Assembly (NCBI RefSeq): GCF_011075055.1
Contig: NC_058137.1
Coordinates: 15,981,463 to 16,045,462 of the forward strand
Origin: Mangifera indica
Taxonomy: Eukaryota; Streptophyta; Magnoliopsida; Sapindales; Anacardiaceae
Direction of reading: 5' to 3'
DNA length: 64,000 nucleotides
Shown: positions 45,087 to 58,110 of the stretch, one piece after another
How the letters are laid out: the number at the start of each line of letters is the position of its first letter
How positions within the stretch are numbered: the stretch's first letter is position 1
Program-made: the position numbers and the translations under genes
The notes under the pieces: generated by a model
The model's database searches: none
Seen by the model: the letters and a program-made list of their open reading frames with translations, nothing else
What the model was told of the DNA's origin: nothing

Positions 45087-45920
45087 CTATAAATACTAGC
45101 AATACTATTGTTGAGGTCCTGACTGGAAGCAATTTCAAACAATGGAAGCAAGATATTGAATTTTGTATGGCTATGGGTGATTGGGATATGACACTTGTTT
45201 AAGATAAGCCAACCGATACCATTGATATGAGTACTGTTAAAGAGAATGATCTATTTGCTAAGTAGGAGAGGTCAAATCATTTATGCATGATGGTTATGAA
45301 AAAAATTGTGGTTAAACATCTTCTCAGTAAGCTACTAGTTGATAGGACTACTAAAAATTTCTTTATTACTATAAGAAAACGATTTCAAATCTCCAATAAT
45401 GTTGAAGTCTTATCTGTTGTTACTGACTTGATTAGTATAAGATACACAAAGTTTAGGGGTGTTAAGGATTATATATTAAAGTTTTTTCATATTCAGGACA
45501 AACTTAAGAATCATAAAATCTCTTTACCTGATGAGTTCATTGTTCATCATGCCCTAGCTACTTTACCTCAAACCTTTTCTCTACTCAAGATAGCTTTTAA
45601 CACCACAAAAGGAACCTAGAGCTTGGATAGTTTGATTACTAAGTATGTTGCTGAGGAGTGTAAAATCTAGAGGGAAAAAGGTGAAATGGTTCTTTTTGTC
45701 TCTCATAATAAAGATGATCATGGCAAGAAAACATATAAAAAATACAAATTTAATCCTACTACTCCTAAAAATGATGGGAATAAAAGGCATTCTCAAGGTC
45801 AAAAAAACATAAATGCGGTATAGGAGAAAGATCCTGGTAAGTGTTCTTTTTGCAAGAAAAAAGCCACATGAAGAAGGATTGGCTAAAATATAGTCTTAGC
45901 TAGAAAAAAGAGGTAACCCA
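45087..45920 (+). pseudogene. Gag of element G
   Basis: It begins ISISINTSNTIVEVLTGSNF, then KQWKQDIEFCMAMGDWDM, a typical copia Gag N-terminus. The open part 45287-45619 contains FRGVKDYILKFFHIQDKLKN and FIVHHALATLPQTFSLLK. The zinc knuckle is at about 45840: CSFCKKK, then after a one-base shift SHMKKDW, so the last Cys of CX2CX4HX4C is Trp. Stops at 45201, 45265, 45619 and others. Confidence 0.85.
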
Positions 45921-45929
45921 CTAAGTCTT

Positions 45930-47300
45930 GTGTGCTTTGAATCTAATTTTGTTGATATATCACCAAATTCTTGGTGGCTTGATAGTGGAGTAATTGTGAA
46001 TGTTAGTTTTACTTTATAGGTGTTCAGAAGTAAAAGAAGACCAAGTAAGGCTAATAGGACACTTAGAGTTGGAAATAATGTAGAAGTTGAGTTGAATATA
46101 TAGGAGTTGTTTGCCTTAGATTGAAAAGTGGTTTTGAGTTAGTTTTAAATAATACATTTTATGTACCTTCATTTAAAAGGAATTTGATTTCAATTTCAAC
46201 TATGGATAAGTGTGGATTTTGCTTTAAGATTGAAAAATCTTTGGTTGCATTATCTTTAAATATTAAAGTTGTTGGTAAATGCATTATGGATAATGGATTG
46301 TATAATGTGTGTTTAGCTCCAACTAATACTTGTACCTCTATAAATGTTGAAAATAATATGGGAAAAAGATCATTGATTGATGAAAATTTCCTTTTATTAT
46401 GACATAAAAGGATTGGACATATCTCTAAAGAAAGGACTGAGAGACTGATAAAAGATCATATCCTCCCCTCTTTAAATTCTAAGGATCTAGAAGCTTGTGT
46501 TGATTGCATTAACGAAAAATTAACCAAAACAAAAGAAGAATGACGCAGCTCATAGTTTAGATTTATTAGAAGTGATTCATACTGATATAAATGGGTCCTA
46601 CTCTACTACAATATGTGCTTGTCAATATTTTATTACTTTTATTAAAGACTTCTCTCATTATGGGTTTCTTTATTTGATTAAAGAAAAATTTGATGCCTTG
46701 AAGAAATTTAAAGTCTTCAGAACTGAAGTTGAAAAACAATTGGAGAAAGTTGTTAAGGTAGTAAGATCTGACTGTAGGAGTGAGTACTATAGAAGACATG
46801 GAGATTCAAGTCAACATATGGGACAATTTGCCAAGTACTTACAAGAATGTAGGATTATTGCTCAATACACCATGCCTAGAAGCCCTAATCAAAATGGTGT
46901 GGCAGAAAAGCGTAACCACGGACTTATGGATATGGTAAGAAATTCTGAATAGAGTTCTCAGTAAGTTTATTCCCAAAACACCTTTTGAGTTATGGACTAG
47001 TAGAAAGCCCAACCTTAACCATTTTCGAGTTTACGGTTACCCTACTGAGTTTAAGATTTATAATCTTACTGAGAAAAAGTTTGATCCTCATTCCATTAAG
47101 TGTTACTTTGTTAGATACCCATCTCACTTTAAAGGATATAGATTCTACTATCCTTCACGTGGTACAAGAATAATTAAGTCCTAAACTGCTAAGTTCCTTG
47201 AATTTGATGTTCATAGTACTTCAATATCTATTAAGATTCCTGTTGTGGTTAGTTCTTCAGTCAAAGATTATGAAAATGTTGTCACCTTTCCTTTAGGATA
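45930..47300 (+). pseudogene. Protease and integrase of element G
   Basis: Protease: NSWWLDSGVIVNVSF (about 45970-46015, D-S-G kept), RTLRVGNNVEVE, then NTFYVPSFKRNLISIS. Pre-integrase: HKRIGHISKERTERL and ACVDCINEK with both His and both Cys. Integrase core: EVIHTDINGSYS (Asp), KVVRSDCRSEYY (Asp), SPNQNGVAEKRNHG (Glu). After VRNSE at about 46951 a stretch of roughly 20-30 residues is missing. The sequence resumes with RVLSKFIPKTPFELW and continues to FKGYRFYYPSRGTRI. Several stops and shifts. Confidence 0.87.
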
Positions 47301-47499
47301 AATGATTTTGTTAGAAAAGAAACAACTAAGCCCAAGAAACCCCTGCATTACAAATTGAAACTTTAGTAAATATAACTCAAGGACATGTAATTAAGGTACC
47401 CCTTAGGAGATCAATAAGACAAAGAAGGGTTGTCATTTCACATATCTATATTTATTTGGCTGAAAATGAGGATGATATTGGAGACATGGTAGAAAGCAA

Positions 47500-49040
47500 T
47501 TAAAAGCTTAAGTACTGACACGTGGATGAAAGCTATGGCAGATGAGATGCAATCCATGAAGGAAAATCAGGTTTAGGGTCTTGTGGAGTTAACTAAAACA
47601 TTCAGGCCTGTTAGCTATAAATGGGTCTTTAAAACTAAAAGAGATTCTAAGGAAAAAAGATAGATTCGAAGTAATATTGGTTGCAAAACAGTTTACTCAA
47701 AGAGAAGAAAATAACTTCAAGGAGACATTCTCACCTGTATCCTCAAAGGATTCGTTTAGAATTATAACAGCCTTAGTATCACATTTTGATTTAAAGCTTC
47801 ATCAGATGTATGTAAAGACATTTTTTCTCAATTGTGATCTTAATGAAGAGATGTACATGAAACAACTAGATGGTTTAATGGTTGAAAGGACACAATATGT
47901 GGTGTGTAGACTTAAAAAGTCTATTTATGGTTTAAAACAGGCTTCTCAGTAATGTTATCTTAAGTTTGATGAGGTTATGACCTCACATGGCTTCATTGAG
48001 AATAAATTTGATTAATATGTGTATATGAAGATTAATGGGAGCAAGTTCATCTTCTTGGTACTCTATGTTGATAATATTTTGCTTGTGAGCAGTGAACGTA
48101 GTATGCTTTATAAGACTATGAAGTTTTTGTCTAGAGACTTTGACATGAAAGATCTTTGGGAAGCTTATTTTGTTCTTGGCATTGAAATCCATTGAGATAG
48201 AAATCGTGGTTTGCTTAGCTTATCTCAAAAGGCATACATTGAGCGTGTTCTTAAGAGATTTCAAATGCAAGATTGTAGAGCTAGCAATTACATATTGTAA
48301 AAAGAGATAGGTTTAATAACAAGTAATCTCTTCAAAATGATATTGAAAGGGCGTTTATGAAAGATAAACCATATGCTAGTGTGACTAAGAGCCTAATGTA
48401 TGCCCAAGTATGCACTAGACCTGACATAGCTTTTGCTATGAATGTTCTTGGTTAATATGTTCTTGATCCTAGTTTTGATCATTAGGTAGCAGCAAAGAAA
48501 ATCATGAGATATTTGCAGAGAACTAAAGATTTCATACTCATGTACAAAACAATGGAAACTCTTGAGATAGTAGGATATTCTGATTCAAACTTTAATGGAT
48601 GTCATGATGACTTCAAATCTACATTAGGGTAGATCTTTATGCTTGCAAGTGCAACCATATCTTGGAAAAGTGTTAAGCAGACGTTAGTAGCATATTCAAC
48701 CATATATGCAGAATTTATTGCTTTCTATAGGGCATCCGACCATGTCATGTGGTTGAAGAATTTCATCTCTGAGCTTCAAGTGGTTGATTTTATTTCTAGA
48801 CCACTTGTGATCCACTGTGATAATTATACAGCTATGTTATTTCGTAAGTAGCAAATCAAAACATGTAGAGATAAAGTATCATACTATCAGGGACCTTGAA
48901 AAGAAAGGAGACATCATGGTAGAGCATATTAGTACTAATGCTATGTTGGTCAATCCGCTAACCAAAGGACTCAAATCCATTGTTTTTAAAGGTCATGTAA
49001 TGAACATGGATGCGTTAGAATTCTTTGATGTCTTAGGTTA
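47500..49040 (+). pseudogene. Reverse transcriptase and RNase H of element G
   Basis: Landmarks: YKWVFKTKRDSK, VAKQFTQREENNFKETFSPV, DLKLHQMYVKTFFLNCDLNE, CRLKKSIYGLKQASQ, then FLVLYVDNILLVSSE. The catalytic YVDD reads YVDN (48064-48075), which would abolish polymerase activity. RNase H: ISWKSVKQTLVAYSTIYAEF, VIHCDNYTAM, a frameshift at about 48845, then SKHVEIKYHTIRDLEKKG and AMLVNPLTKGL. It ends EFFDVLG-stop followed by TTAGTGGGAGTC. About ten internal stops. Confidence 0.9.
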
Positions 49041-49688
49041 GTGGGAGTCTTAAAGTAATTTTTAGTTATTTTCTACTTAACTTCATGACATTATTTTAGA
49101 TTAGATGATTTATTATAATTATGAGTTTAGCAAAACTTATTATATGGGTACTTCATTATATATTTATCTGTATATGGATATATGTGCATGTATAAGGTTA
49201 AGGTACAAAATGTGTCTCAAGATAAGGTTTCCCTTGAGAATGATAGTTATATGAGTATATTTCATAAGTCTCGAGCAAAATTGAAATATACAGGTTTCAT
49301 TGGAAGCAAAGAGATTTTTCTTATTTCTTTTGAAACATAAAAGTTAGAGAGAAATCATAAAAAAGACTAACAAAGATATAACATTGTTTATGATTACCTT
49401 GTTCAATGCTATTCTGCTACACTCTCAGACTTTATCCGTGTTAATTTGATGATTTATAATTGTAATTGAGATTGATCTTGTGTCAATAGAGTACGTAAGT
49501 AATGTCTTGGTTCATTATTGGTGATCTTATCAATTAGATTGTTTATTATGGTGTAATTTATCTTTAAATTATTTTGTTTTCTAAAATAATGGTCACTTAA
49601 AATTAAAAATGTTGATTACTCAAAAGTAAAAATTATTTTCTTTTTCTAAAATAAAATAAAAATAATTAATGTTGTCTAAACAAAGGAA
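49041..49688 (+). other. 3' untranslated tail of element G
   Basis: Non-coding. It ends CAAAGGAA directly before the LTR, a weak polypurine tract. Confidence 0.6.
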
Positions 49689-50147
49689 TGTTAGAAATTT
49701 CCGATAAACGCTGACATTAATTATGTTTTGATTTTATAAAATCAGATAATTGAATAGTCCAATACCAATTTATAGATAAACTTGAGTGATCAATAAAAAC
49801 ATATCCAATACACTTAAGGGTGGACGGTTTAGTAAGTGTATTTGGTTATTGGATCTTTAATGTAAGAGTCTAAGTAATCTCTTTTAAATTGGCTAAGTCT
49901 CCACTTCAAAACTTAATTTTGATATGTTTATCCATTCAAAACCATCATAGAAAAATTTTTAGAGTGGAAGACCTGTCATAACTTATTTTAAAGTTTTAGA
50001 TGATTTATAAAGATCTTTAATTTCAAAGATATAACTAAAATAAGTTTTTTTATATTTTTAATTATTAATTATGTATTTAGTTTGATTATGAAATTCAGTG
50101 TTCTATATTTTATATGTGTTTAGATTAAATTCAAAATTATGCCTACA
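49689..50147 (+). mobile_element. 3' LTR of element G
   Basis: 459 bp, TGTTAGAAATTTCCG to TTATGCCTACA; collinear with the 5' LTR. Confidence 0.92.
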
Positions 50148-50152
50148 ATATG

Positions 50153-51448
50153 TTCACATATTTTTTTTTTCACAAGTTCATAAAGTAAAATAAACCATTT
50201 CGATCTAGTAACGCTTTTTAAAAAGTGTTGTTTCAGAACATTATCCCTTCAACCCATCTCACTTTTTTTAAATTTATTTATTTATATTTTTGAAATTTTC
50301 AGCGTATTTTCTGAACAGGATTCTCACTTTCCCTATCCTGAGCTATAATTACACTAAAGAATCTGACGCCACAAATTGAATCACCACAGTAGAGTAAATT
50401 CGATCGAACAAAGAAAAATATTAGTACATGTAACTTTAATGTCAACGACAGAGGGCATTGCCATGAATTCTACAAAACTATTATTTCAGGTGGTATATTT
50501 TACCTTTAATCATGCACATCACCGCACATGAGTTAATTTGCCATTTCATCAACACGCCTTAAAAAGAAAAAGAAATTGGCTCATAAGAGTTGAAATTTCA
50601 CGCGCTCAACTGGTGCGGTCGTACACATAAAATGACGCAGCTTTTTTCAGATTTGTCGTATTTACCTGCTCCTTGAACTGACTCAAATACTCGACATGTT
50701 ATGTTTAGAGCCCCACCATGCTTTCAAAATAATAACTTGAATTCCTGTGGCTTACCTGAGCTGACTTCATTTTTTCATGCCTCTTTCTCTTTCCCCAGCA
50801 TACTTTTATTGATTAAATGACAAAGTTTGGTTAAAGTATGTAGCTCTAATAATATTAGAAAAACTCATTTTAATATCTATTATATATTATTGATGAGATT
50901 TTTTATCATCAATGGATATATATAATTTCGAATCTTACATAAATTAGATTATGTTAGTAGCATTGAGGATATGACAATAGACTCTAATATCTGCTACAAC
51001 AATAGAAATTAAATGTAGAGAGGAAGTTTGACACATACAATTTTTTAAACATAGTTTGGCCAATTTTCTGAGATTCTATGTCCACGATTATAATATAAAT
51101 GGTTTCAGTAAGATGTTTTGATAAAGTGATTACAGAGATTACAAAAGAATGTCTCACTTGGAAATTAGAAAGTGTAAGGATACCTCTGAGAAGGTTATTG
51201 GGTTCGAGAACCCTTATTGTCAAACTTATGATGTAACAAGGTTAATCCTGAATATAAGAGAGATATTAAGGATCTATCTCTGTGCATTAGGTGTCCCTCA
51301 TTTTCTCTTTATAATCCTTTATATTTATAGGATTGAAGAAATGGGTTACAATGCTAACATGGAGTGTGTGTCAATTAGCATAAGGCATTCTCAAATCGAG
51401 CGATATTTTTTGCGTAGTTGAAGCATGAATTGTTGTTTGTATTGATAG
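50153..51448. other. Non-repetitive-looking DNA without a recognised gene
   Basis: It does not resemble any other part of the window. The segment 50570-50780 is slightly richer in G and C. A 90-codon open stretch at 51149-51421 has no family resemblance that I can see and no supporting features. It is not called a gene. Confidence 0.5.
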
Positions 51449-52851
51449 TGTTAGACCCTTTGGTGTTTTTATGATAATAAAAATTTAATTGAAAATTACT
51501 TAAAAGTCCAAAAAATGTGTTAAAATATTACCAAATGGACGAAACCTAGAAAATGCAGATATTGGTATGATGAATGACCATTCACAGAGTAAAATCTCTT
51601 TATGCTTGAAGACAAACAAGGTCATTCTTTTGCTTATTCACGCTTTTGAAATTTTGGCACAATTCAAATAGGATTGAACACCCATTCAAATTTGAGTGAC
51701 ATTTGTTATTGACCTTCTACAAGCCACTTATGAGGAAGCAGTCCCCATCACTTATGCTTGTTCGGATTTAAATTAAGTCAACATAAGATAAAGTCAAACA
51801 ATCAAGTGAACACCCGTTCATTAGCAAAAGTGATTCCCATCAATCTAAAATCATGAAGACTCGTGGGAAGCTCCACATTCTTTGGCCCTTGTTCGCGGTC
51901 AAAGTCAAGGTCAATGGGTTTCGAGTGAAAAATTGAGTGACGCCCGTTCACAAGGTAAATTCTACCAATTTAAGTCCTCGTTCATGATCCATTTATGCTC
52001 AACATTCAAAGCTCTAGAATTTTGAAGGATTTGAGATATGAAGAGACAAATGCTCGTTCACTTTAAAAAGTGACACATGCTCAAGCATGTAGTGTGAGAA
52101 AAGAAATCAATCGTTAGGAGTCTAACTAAGATTAACGTACTCTAAACAATAGATTTTTCAGTCAGGAACACTCGTTCACTTTAGGATTGATGCCTGTTCA
52201 CTTGTGCTTTGTAGAGAAATTTGTCATTTTTTATTGTCAATGGATACATTTTCAAACCCAATGATTATTTCAAGTTTTCCAACACATTTCAACTATAAAA
52301 AGAGCTCATTTGAAGTTGGAAAAGGTTAGAAACTTAAGTGTATCAATATTGCATCAATTCTTCTATATGTTCAAGCTTTCCTTCTCTCACTAAGCCTTCA
52401 TTCAAACTTTTGAGAGGCACCTTGTACTAAATCTATGTAATCAACCTTTGTGAGGCATTTAAACACAACAAACTTGTATTCAAATTATTGTAGGCGAAAT
52501 CTCACATAACTATTGTATTAGGCATAATCCAAGATGGACTAATTGTACAAGTTAAAATGGATAGTAGAAGTTTAGCCCGATTACTTGAGGAAGTAGATGT
52601 AGGAGGCTTGCAAGAGAAAGTTTCGAACCACTATATTTCAATGCATGATCAAAGAGTATTTTTGTACTTTTATGCCAATAAGCTTTTTATGTTGTTAGTA
52701 TTTTATAATTCTATTTATGATTTTCTTAAATTTTAATTTACTGTTGAATTTTAAGAATTATAACCAAAAATTTCATAAATTATTTGTATAAAAAGACACA
52801 TGTTGTTTCATAATTTTAATGTTTTGAGCCTATTTCAATCCCCTTATGTCA
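51449..52851 (+). mobile_element. Sirevirus-like solo LTR
   Basis: It starts TGTTAGACCCTTTGGTG and contains TATA-like CTATAAAAAGAGC at about 52294. In the right third it has the AGTAGATGTAGGAGGC..CGAACCACTATAT arrangement seen also in the LTR at 3230-4661. It ends near TTCAATCCCCTTATGTCA. The word GTTCAC/GTTCATT recurs many times in 51540-52200. No coding or second LTR is attached. The target duplication is not confirmed (GATAG left, TTGGA right), so the ends are approximate. Confidence 0.65.
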
Positions 52852-54088
52852 TTGGAAAGTATTATTTTATTTTTATGATAATTATGCTTTTCAAATTTTA
52901 TTAACCATAAGTATGTTATTTTAAAATGGCAAAATCATTATTTCCCACTCAATCATTGATGAAACAAGATTTCCACCTTATAAGTTTGAAAAGTTTATTT
53001 TTCCATCCATCTATTGTTTATTTGTAAATTTTTTGTTATAAAGTTAATAAAAAGAAAAAAATGTCTTTCGTCTTCACTAAAGCCAAATAATAGTTTATTT
53101 CAAAAAATTATAAAATTTTTATCAACCCTTTCTTATAATTATGAAAGTTGCTAGCAAGAATGTTCCTTTAGTGTTCTCGTCATCCACGACTCATTGCCAA
53201 CTAGCCTTTCAATTACCTATGGCTATGTGATTGGCCTTCCCATTACTCTTGTGTTTTAAACCTTGTGCACAACTTTCTGATGTTGTCGCCCTTACTATCA
53301 CGATCTAAATTCATAAGAACTTGCTTAGATCTATTGTTTCTCATCTAAATTTATCATTGACAAGCTATATTTTGGCTTAATCCATTTGTATAAATTATAT
53401 CTCAACCATAAAAATAAAAAATATCTCTGATACAGATCATCATAGTCTTCAATCTCAACTACTATAATGACTGATAGAAGCCTTTAGAAACCCTTAATGT
53501 TGAGTTGAAAAGTGAAAATAAGAGAACAACATCTTTCCCCTTTGTTATTTTTGCCCTAAATGAAACACATGCATTTTGCAATATGCCAAAACACATCATT
53601 TCCTTTTAACTCTGCATATTAACACCATTAGAATATTTTGTCCATGCATATTGACTTTGTCACCTCTTTTTAAGAAAACCCACATTTTTCACATCCTCCT
53701 TGAACAGGAAGTATTATATACTTTCTTGTTTGCAAAGAAGAACGTGCACACAATCAAACTCATACAACATAATCTTTTATATCATAGAATTCACAGTGCA
53801 TACTATCTTCATCAGTTTCTTCTTTATACAACAACACAAATCTCATCTATTATAAATTAAGCAAACAAAATTCTCACACATCAAACATTAGAAATAGTTT
53901 CTACGTAAGATATATCCTCTCTTAAGCATAATAATATCCATATCATCAATAAAAACACAATTACAAACAAATTGTGTGTTATCAAATTAAAACAGATCAT
54001 AATCATTGACCTATATACTATACAAAAAATTAACAAGCACACACCAATCACCATTTCCAAACTACTTAGCAAAAATTTCATAATTCTT
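52852..54088. other. AT-rich DNA, nothing recognised
   Basis: The part next to 54088 probably belongs to the 3' non-coding end of the minus-strand copia fragment D. Confidence 0.5.
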
Positions 54089-56150
54089 TCAAGTTTCACA
54101 CCAATCTGGTACCTTGAGCTTGTCCCTCAAATGTTTACTTTTTAATGCAAACAGTGGTTTTGTTAGAATGTATACATTTTGATGCATGGTTGGTACGTAA
54201 TTAACAACCAACAATTCCTTAACAATCAATTCTCTGATATCATGCACATCTATTTCAACTTGCTTAGTATGACTGAAATACAAGATCACAAGCTAAAAAC
54301 CTTACACTTTGGTTATCACACCATATTACAACTTTGCCTATCCAAAACATTTCTAATTCTTTGAACAAACTGTGGAGCCAAGCAATTTGAGTCGTTACTT
54401 GAGTTAGAGCTCTATATTTAGACTTTATGGATGATAAATCAACTACCTTTTACTACTTAGAGCTTTACTTAATTAGAATTTCGCCAAAATAAAACAATGA
54501 CCACTAGTGTATCTTTTATCATGTAGATTTCTAGCCCAATCAGTATCATTATGGTTTCTATTTAAAAAAAAAAAAAAAGCTAGGATCAAAAAACAACCTA
54601 TGGTGCACTATCCCTTTAACATAACTCAACATCATTTTACAAGTCTGCACATTAACCTTGTTAGGGCTATAAGAAACTAGCTTAATCTATTTATAGTATA
54701 AGAAATATCAGGTCTAGCCATGGTTAAGTATTATAATGCACCAGTTGTACACCTTTATAAGGTTGGATTATCGAAAAACTCACTATCTCCAACATGTAGT
54801 TTTACCCAGCCAACATAAGATTAGAGTAAGGTCTTGCATTTTTTGCAAGAAGGTTTAGAGCCTATTTAATCTGACTCATGTGTAAGCCAGTTTCATTCCG
54901 ACAAGCTTCAAAACCTAAACAATAATTCAATTGACCAAGATTTTTACATGAAAATTCTAAATTTAAATTTATAATTTTGACATGTAAGAAGAATATTATC
55001 TACATTGATTAGTATGTATGATAACACTTTTTTATTTTTTAGAACAAAATGTCTAAAATCAAATACGAATTTTGGAAAACCTTTATCAATTAAGGGCTTT
55101 TTAACCCTTTGAAACCAAGCTCTTGGTGCTTGCTTGAACCCATAAAGTCCTTTATTAAGCTTACACAGAAAATTGATTCTCTTGTCATTAACAAAACCTT
55201 TTGGTTGAGAAATATATACTTATTCTTGTAGCTTACCATTCAAGAAAGCATTATTTACATTAATCTAATGTAATTTATAGGCAAAAGCAATCACTAGAAA
55301 GATGATAATTCTAATGGTTACAAGTTCAATAACTGGGCAAAAACCCTTTAGCATTTAACCTATCTACCAACATATGTACTTACCCATCAACAATAAATTT
55401 AGTTTTGATCTCTCATTTGTCTCCCACTATGTTCATCTCCTTAGTCATAGGAACCAACTTCCATGTTTTATTTTTAACCAAAGAATTGTACTCTTCCACC
55501 ATAGATTTATACCACAATGGACTTGTTATACCTTTAGTTATTATTTTAGGCTCATCAAAGTTATATGACTGTGTTGAAATAAAGAAAATTTTAGGTGGTG
55601 TCAAGTGCCTAGTTTTGGATCTTATCATTATAGGATGGTTAGAAGTGTTTGATAGGATTGGTGAACATTTTAACTACACATTTCTTTTTATATGTTGTTG
55701 AGCTTCACAAGGTAATAGAACATCCAATTTTATAATGGGAAAAGTATCAAATGTGTTAGGTGGAAATTTAGGTATTTTGTTCAATAAAAGAGTGTTTTCT
55801 TGTTTTATGGGATTGTAAACATGATTCAAAATCTAAAGATTATGTATTAGAAATTAATGATAGAGTATTTAATAAATGATGAACTATTGCTATCTTGTTG
55901 TAAAGTGCAAGGTTTGATAGAGTGGTTTTTTAATGTGGAGACCTTAGAAGGAGAGTTATCATAGACTTGAAGTTTGGAATTGTTTGACCTAGGTAGAGAC
56001 AAACTTTTAAATGTATCATAAGGTATAACATGTGTGTTATTAGTTGTATATGATAAATTCTGACATGTCTCAAGATAAGGAGTTTGAGAATAATACGTAG
56101 GTTGTACAAGGTGATATTTACGTATCTTATGTATTTTGATCAATTGTTAT
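54089..56150 (-). pseudogene. Copia fragment D: reverse transcriptase and RNase H
   Basis: Minus strand from right to left: a linker (56143-55847) with stops; RSKTRHLTPPKIFF, MVEEYNSLVKNKTWKLVP and MTKEMNIVGDK (55628-55413); FLNGKLQE, GLYGFKQAPRAWFQRVKKP (about 55080-55150); INVDNILLT, where YVDD reads NVDN (54995-55006); and the RNase H end (54289-54089) with HTKQVEIDVHDIRELIVK, VNYVPTMHQNVYILTKPL and LRDKLKVPDW. No LTR is attached. The fragment stops near the start of element C, so integrase and gag are missing. Confidence 0.85.
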
Positions 56151-56203
56151 GTAAAAGTAATGAAGGAAACTATAATCATCTCATTGACTGCCTAACTCTA
56201 AAC

Positions 56204-56430
56204 TATTAAATAATATTTACTTTCCCTTTCAGCCAGATTTTGATTAGATCTGATTTTGATTGTTTGATTCGATCTAATTTTGATTTGATACTATTCTGTT
56301 TTGGTGTATATTATTTTTCTCATTTCGTAGGATTAGATTTTCTTTTTAGATTGAACTGCAATACTATAAATTGTACAATAATTTATCAATAATATCCATT
56401 CAATTTACAATCCAATTCTTAATTCTTTCA
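56204..56430 (+). mobile_element. 5' LTR of element C
   Basis: 227 bp, from TATTAAATAATATTTAC (TG decayed to TA; intact TGTTAAATA in the 3' copy) to AATTCTTTCA. Confidence 0.85.
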
Positions 56431-56443
56431 TGGTATTAGAATG
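56431..56443 (+). promoter_or_regulatory. Primer binding site of element C
   Basis: TGGTATTAGAATG directly after the LTR; a decayed TGGTATCAGAGC. Confidence 0.75.
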
Positions 56444-57179
56444 GCTAACATCATCTTATATTTTCAACCTTAAAATTTGCTTTTTCCCAAAAGAAACCCT
56501 AATTTTTTTTGTTTTGCAGAACTACCAAATCCACCCTTTTGTTTAGGGCTTTTTTTTTTACTTGGGCAAATTTTTGTTAACCCCTACATATTTTTCTACC
56601 TCCTAGCTGTCAACCCAAACCTCTGAAATGTTACTAGTTTGCTCTTCTCCTCTCCTAAGTATAGCTCACCATTTGATGGTCTTTCTTTTCCTTCTCCGTC
56701 TCTAACAACTTTTCACAACTAAGACCAATCTGATGTCGGTCTTCTCTTCCTTATTAGTAACTCCTCGATGTGAGGCCTTTTTTTTTATGTCACGATAGAC
56801 GTGATTCTTTTCCTCTCCCAAGAATTATCAATTTTCCTTCAAGCTCAAGCATCTATCTACACTCTTTAGTATTGATGTTTGTATCCTTATCAGCTATGTC
56901 TAGTTTCTACTCTCTATCTCACGCGATTAAGCGTCTCCATTTGTTACATTTTCTTTGTTGGCAATATCTAATCTCTAGCCAATGCCCTGGTGTTTCCATT
57001 GAAAATTTCAAAACTCTTTCCTTGATGGTAACTCCTCGCAGTCTACGTCCTGGTTTTTCATTATCGATAGCCACCACCTATAACTATCTAATATCGATCA
57101 CTCTTTTGATGCCACCAAATGTTCCCATATGACTGTTAGTTCTTTCACTCCAAGATCATCTTCTTTGTTGCCCTTACTA
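56444..57179 (+). other. Leader and degenerate gag start of element C
   Basis: Pyrimidine-rich, with no confident reading frame. The gag N-terminus is expected here but cannot be followed. Confidence 0.4.
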
Positions 57180-58110
57180 CCTAAAATAATCAACATTAGT
57201 AGTTATTTATTGTCTCTCATGGTGCACAACACTTACCTCCCCTAGAAGTCCTAATTTATTGATGTGCTTACCATTTATGATTTACAGAACTTTATCGTTA
57301 GTGATACATGACCTCCATCATATTTTCTTTCTAATAGTTCCTTTAATACATCTCACTTTCATTGGTTATGTGTTGATTAATTAGTTCTAACTTGGATTAA
57401 GTCTATAATTTCACCCTCAATTGTTCAGTCTTTGTTACAAACCTATGTCACTATTGTTGATGCTTGATCTATCCTTGATCACAATCTGAATCTAGTTTTT
57501 GGAATTCATTTTTACTCTATCTGTAATAGGTTATGCACTTTTCAAAAAGCTTTTGATTCGATTATGGTTGATTATCTCATTGATGCCAAGTCCATATTTG
57601 ACTCAATTTCTACAACTAGGTTTCCTATTTCAAACACTGTTTTGTAGAGTATATTGTCGATGGCTTAGGTCACAAGTACTAACCTTTTATCACTTTACTA
57701 TATTTTTGATCGATCACCACTTTTTATGAACTATATGATCTTCTCCTTCACAAAGAGTATCTTTAATATAAACACTTTGGTCTATCTATTCTAGTTGTTG
57801 TTATAACTGCTACTTAATCCTCTTCACAATCTTTATACTAATCTAAATCTTTCGACAAATATAACTTTTGTGATAAAAATAAAACTGGGTATAGTCATGG
57901 TAGTGGTGGTTTATCTATTCCTCGCCAATAACCCATATATAAACCTCTTTTGTTCCTCACTCTTGTCAGTGTTCTTCATTAAGGTACTTGTCAGATTTGT
58001 GATAAACAAAGGCACTCTACTAATGTTTGTCCACAACAAGGAAATTTTGCCTACACAATAGATTCAGTGGCCACTTTTTTTACTATTATGTCTGTGTGTG
58101 ATCCATCTAA
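57180..58110 (+). pseudogene. Gag of element C
   Basis: Landmarks: NSSFNTSHFHWLCVD-LVLTW, IKSIISPSIVQSLLQTYVT, SILDHNLNLVFGIHF and FDSISTTRFPISNTV, typical of a copia Gag domain. A zinc knuckle, CQICDKQRHSTNVC, is intact at 57989-58030. Frameshifts between these pieces and several stops. Confidence 0.82.

Larger units (their letters stand above)
43151..50147 (+). mobile_element. Structurally complete Ty1/copia element G
   Basis: A 6,997-bp element with LTRs at 43151-43618 and 49689-50147 and a perfect 5-bp target duplication ATATG (43146-43150, 50148-50152). It has an iMet primer site, then gag, protease, integrase, RT and RNase H on the plus strand, and a 0.65-kb tail before the 3' LTR. All domains are present but broken by stops, frameshifts and one deletion in integrase. 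The LTRs are visibly more diverged than those of the Athila-like element, so this is an older insertion. Confidence 0.93.

Noticed and set aside
51149..51421. 90-codon ORF as a host gene
   Set aside because: No recognisable domain, no splice or promoter context, and length expected by chance in this DNA.
52920..53570. A second MULE beginning near 52925 (ATTATTTCCCACTC resembles the TIR)
   Set aside because: I found no inverted partner or 9-bp repeat in the following kilobase; the resemblance is limited to about 12 bases.
54542..54580. A-run at 54562 as a retrogene or LINE tail
   Set aside because: It lies within the continuous minus-strand RNase H/RT fragment D, so it is a local homopolymer expansion.
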